A DNA stretch of 14,667 nt from Pseudomonadota bacterium. Lineage in GTDB: Bacteria > Pseudomonadota > Alphaproteobacteria > Acetobacterales > Acetobacteraceae. The notes below the pieces were generated by a model. That model did no database searches. It was given only the letters and a program-made list of their open reading frames with translations, and was not told the DNA's origin. The first letter of the stretch is position 1, and every line of letters starts with the position of its first letter. Positions 14,103 through 14,667 of this stretch are shown here, piece by piece. The DNA lies in assembly GCA_021779655.1 (NCBI GenBank), contig JAJYAF010000014.1:1-14667 (forward strand). Direction: 5' to 3'. The position numbers and the translations under genes were made by a program.

Positions 14103-14642
14103 ATGACAGAGGAAATGGCGGTTCTGGCCGGTGGCTGCTTCTGGTGCCTGGAAGCGGCGTATCAGCAGTTGCGCGGCGTTCTCGCCGTGCAATCGGGCTA
14201 TACCGGCGGGCACGTGCCCAACCCCAGCTACAAGCAGGTGTGCGGCGGCGCCACCGGCCATGCCGAGGCGGTGGCGATCACCTTCGATCCGGATGTGATC
14301 TCCTATGCCGATCTTCTGCGGATCTTCTACACGATCCACGATCCCACCACGCTGAACCGGCAGGGCAACGATATCGGCACGCAATACCGTTCCGCGATCT
14401 ACACCAGCGGCGAGGCGCAGGCGAGGACGGCCGCGGAGATCACCGCGGAATTCCAGAAGATCTGGCCGGGGAGGATCGTCACGGAAATCACCCCGCTCGG
14501 GCCATTCTACCGGGCCGAGCCGGAGCACGATAATTATTTCGCCCGCAATCCTTATGCCGGCTATTGCCAGGCGGTGGTGGCGCCGAAAGTGGCCAAGGTT
14601 CGCCAGGCGTTCGCCGGGAAGCTGCGCCGCAACCCGGCATAA
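14103..14642 (+). CDS. msrA: peptide-methionine (S)-S-oxide reductase MsrA
   Basis: A 179-residue MsrA that reduces the S-epimer of methionine sulfoxide in proteins and free methionine, using thioredoxin. The active-site GCFWC motif is at 11-15 with catalytic Cys12. The conserved VCGGATGHAEAV (46-57, containing Glu55), the TLNRQGNDIGTQYRS stretch and NPYAGYCQAVVAPK with resolving Cys155 are all present. There is no signal peptide, so it is the cytosolic form, and no MsrB domain is fused. A GAGGAGGGA ribosome site lies about 10 nt before the ATG. It follows the formaldehyde dehydrogenase on the same strand after a 48-nt gap without an obvious terminator, so the two may form a small stress-detoxification transcript. 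The last 25 nt of the window after it show nothing recognisable. Confidence 0.95.
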   Translation: MTEEMAVLAGGCFWCLEAAYQQLRGVLAVQSGYTGGHVPNPSYKQVCGGATGHAEAVAITFDPDVISYADLLRIFYTIHDPTTLNRQGNDIGTQYRSAIYTSGEAQARTAAEITAEFQKIWPGRIVTEITPLGPFYRAEPEHDNYFARNPYAGYCQAVVAPKVAKVRQAFAGKLRRNPA

Positions 14643-14667
14643 GCCCTATTCCAGGGCGGCCTTTGTA

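Noticed and set aside
1..14667. CRISPR arrays, tRNA or rRNA genes, insertion sequences, att sites
   Set aside because: I looked for them and found no regularly spaced long repeats, no tRNA-like folds and no transposase or integrase reading frames.

Overview
The window is GC-rich by eye and gene-dense, with short intergenic gaps and frequent 4-nt (ATGA) or slightly longer gene overlaps. The gene set points to an alphaproteobacterium: a small soluble serine palmitoyltransferase beside its own acyl carrier protein, a psd-pssA pair of the alphaproteobacterial type, and a glutathione-dependent formaldehyde dehydrogenase. I lean towards Acetobacteraceae or a relative, but this is inference from gene content. 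I saw no rRNA, tRNA, CRISPR array, transposase or phage gene.

Region 1 (1-1234, minus strand) holds lptF and the first 35 codons of lptG, the inner-membrane permease subunits of a lipopolysaccharide-export-type ABC transporter. Divergent from them, region 2 (1475-4151, plus strand) carries a dedicated acyl carrier protein, a serine palmitoyltransferase-like alpha-oxoamine synthase with all key PLP residues, and a GT4 glycosyltransferase. I read this as the entry to (glyco)sphingolipid synthesis. The shared intergenic region (1304-1474) contains three tandem imperfect copies of a roughly 15-nt CTTAAA element, a promoter-like pair and an inverted repeat.

Region 3 (4392-11276, plus strand) is a compact run of seven genes: SDR glucose 1-dehydrogenase, GH15 glucosidase/trehalase-like hydrolase, cytosolic GMC flavoprotein, DoxX-like membrane protein, small cupin, SMP-30/gluconolactonase and a VOC protein. 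Several overlap or lie within 3-14 nt of each other. The functions chain together as release of glucose, oxidation to gluconolactone and hydrolysis to gluconate. A possible second oxidation by the flavoprotein could pass electrons to the membrane through the DoxX-like protein. The 240-nt leader (4152-4391) has a hairpin after the glycosyltransferase and two palindromes sharing a TTCGAA core 80 bp apart, which are candidate operators. This run is the most interesting part of the window.

Region 4 (11253-12796, minus strand) is psd-pssA, the two steps that make phosphatidylserine and phosphatidylethanolamine; pssA overlaps the VOC gene tail to tail. Region 5 (12942-14642, plus strand) holds class III alcohol dehydrogenase (formaldehyde detoxification) and msrA (methionine sulfoxide repair). 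A strong hairpin abuts the ribosome binding site of the dehydrogenase.

Envelope lipid genes (lptFG, acp-spt-GT4, psd-pssA) and redox or carbon-oxidation genes therefore alternate across the window.
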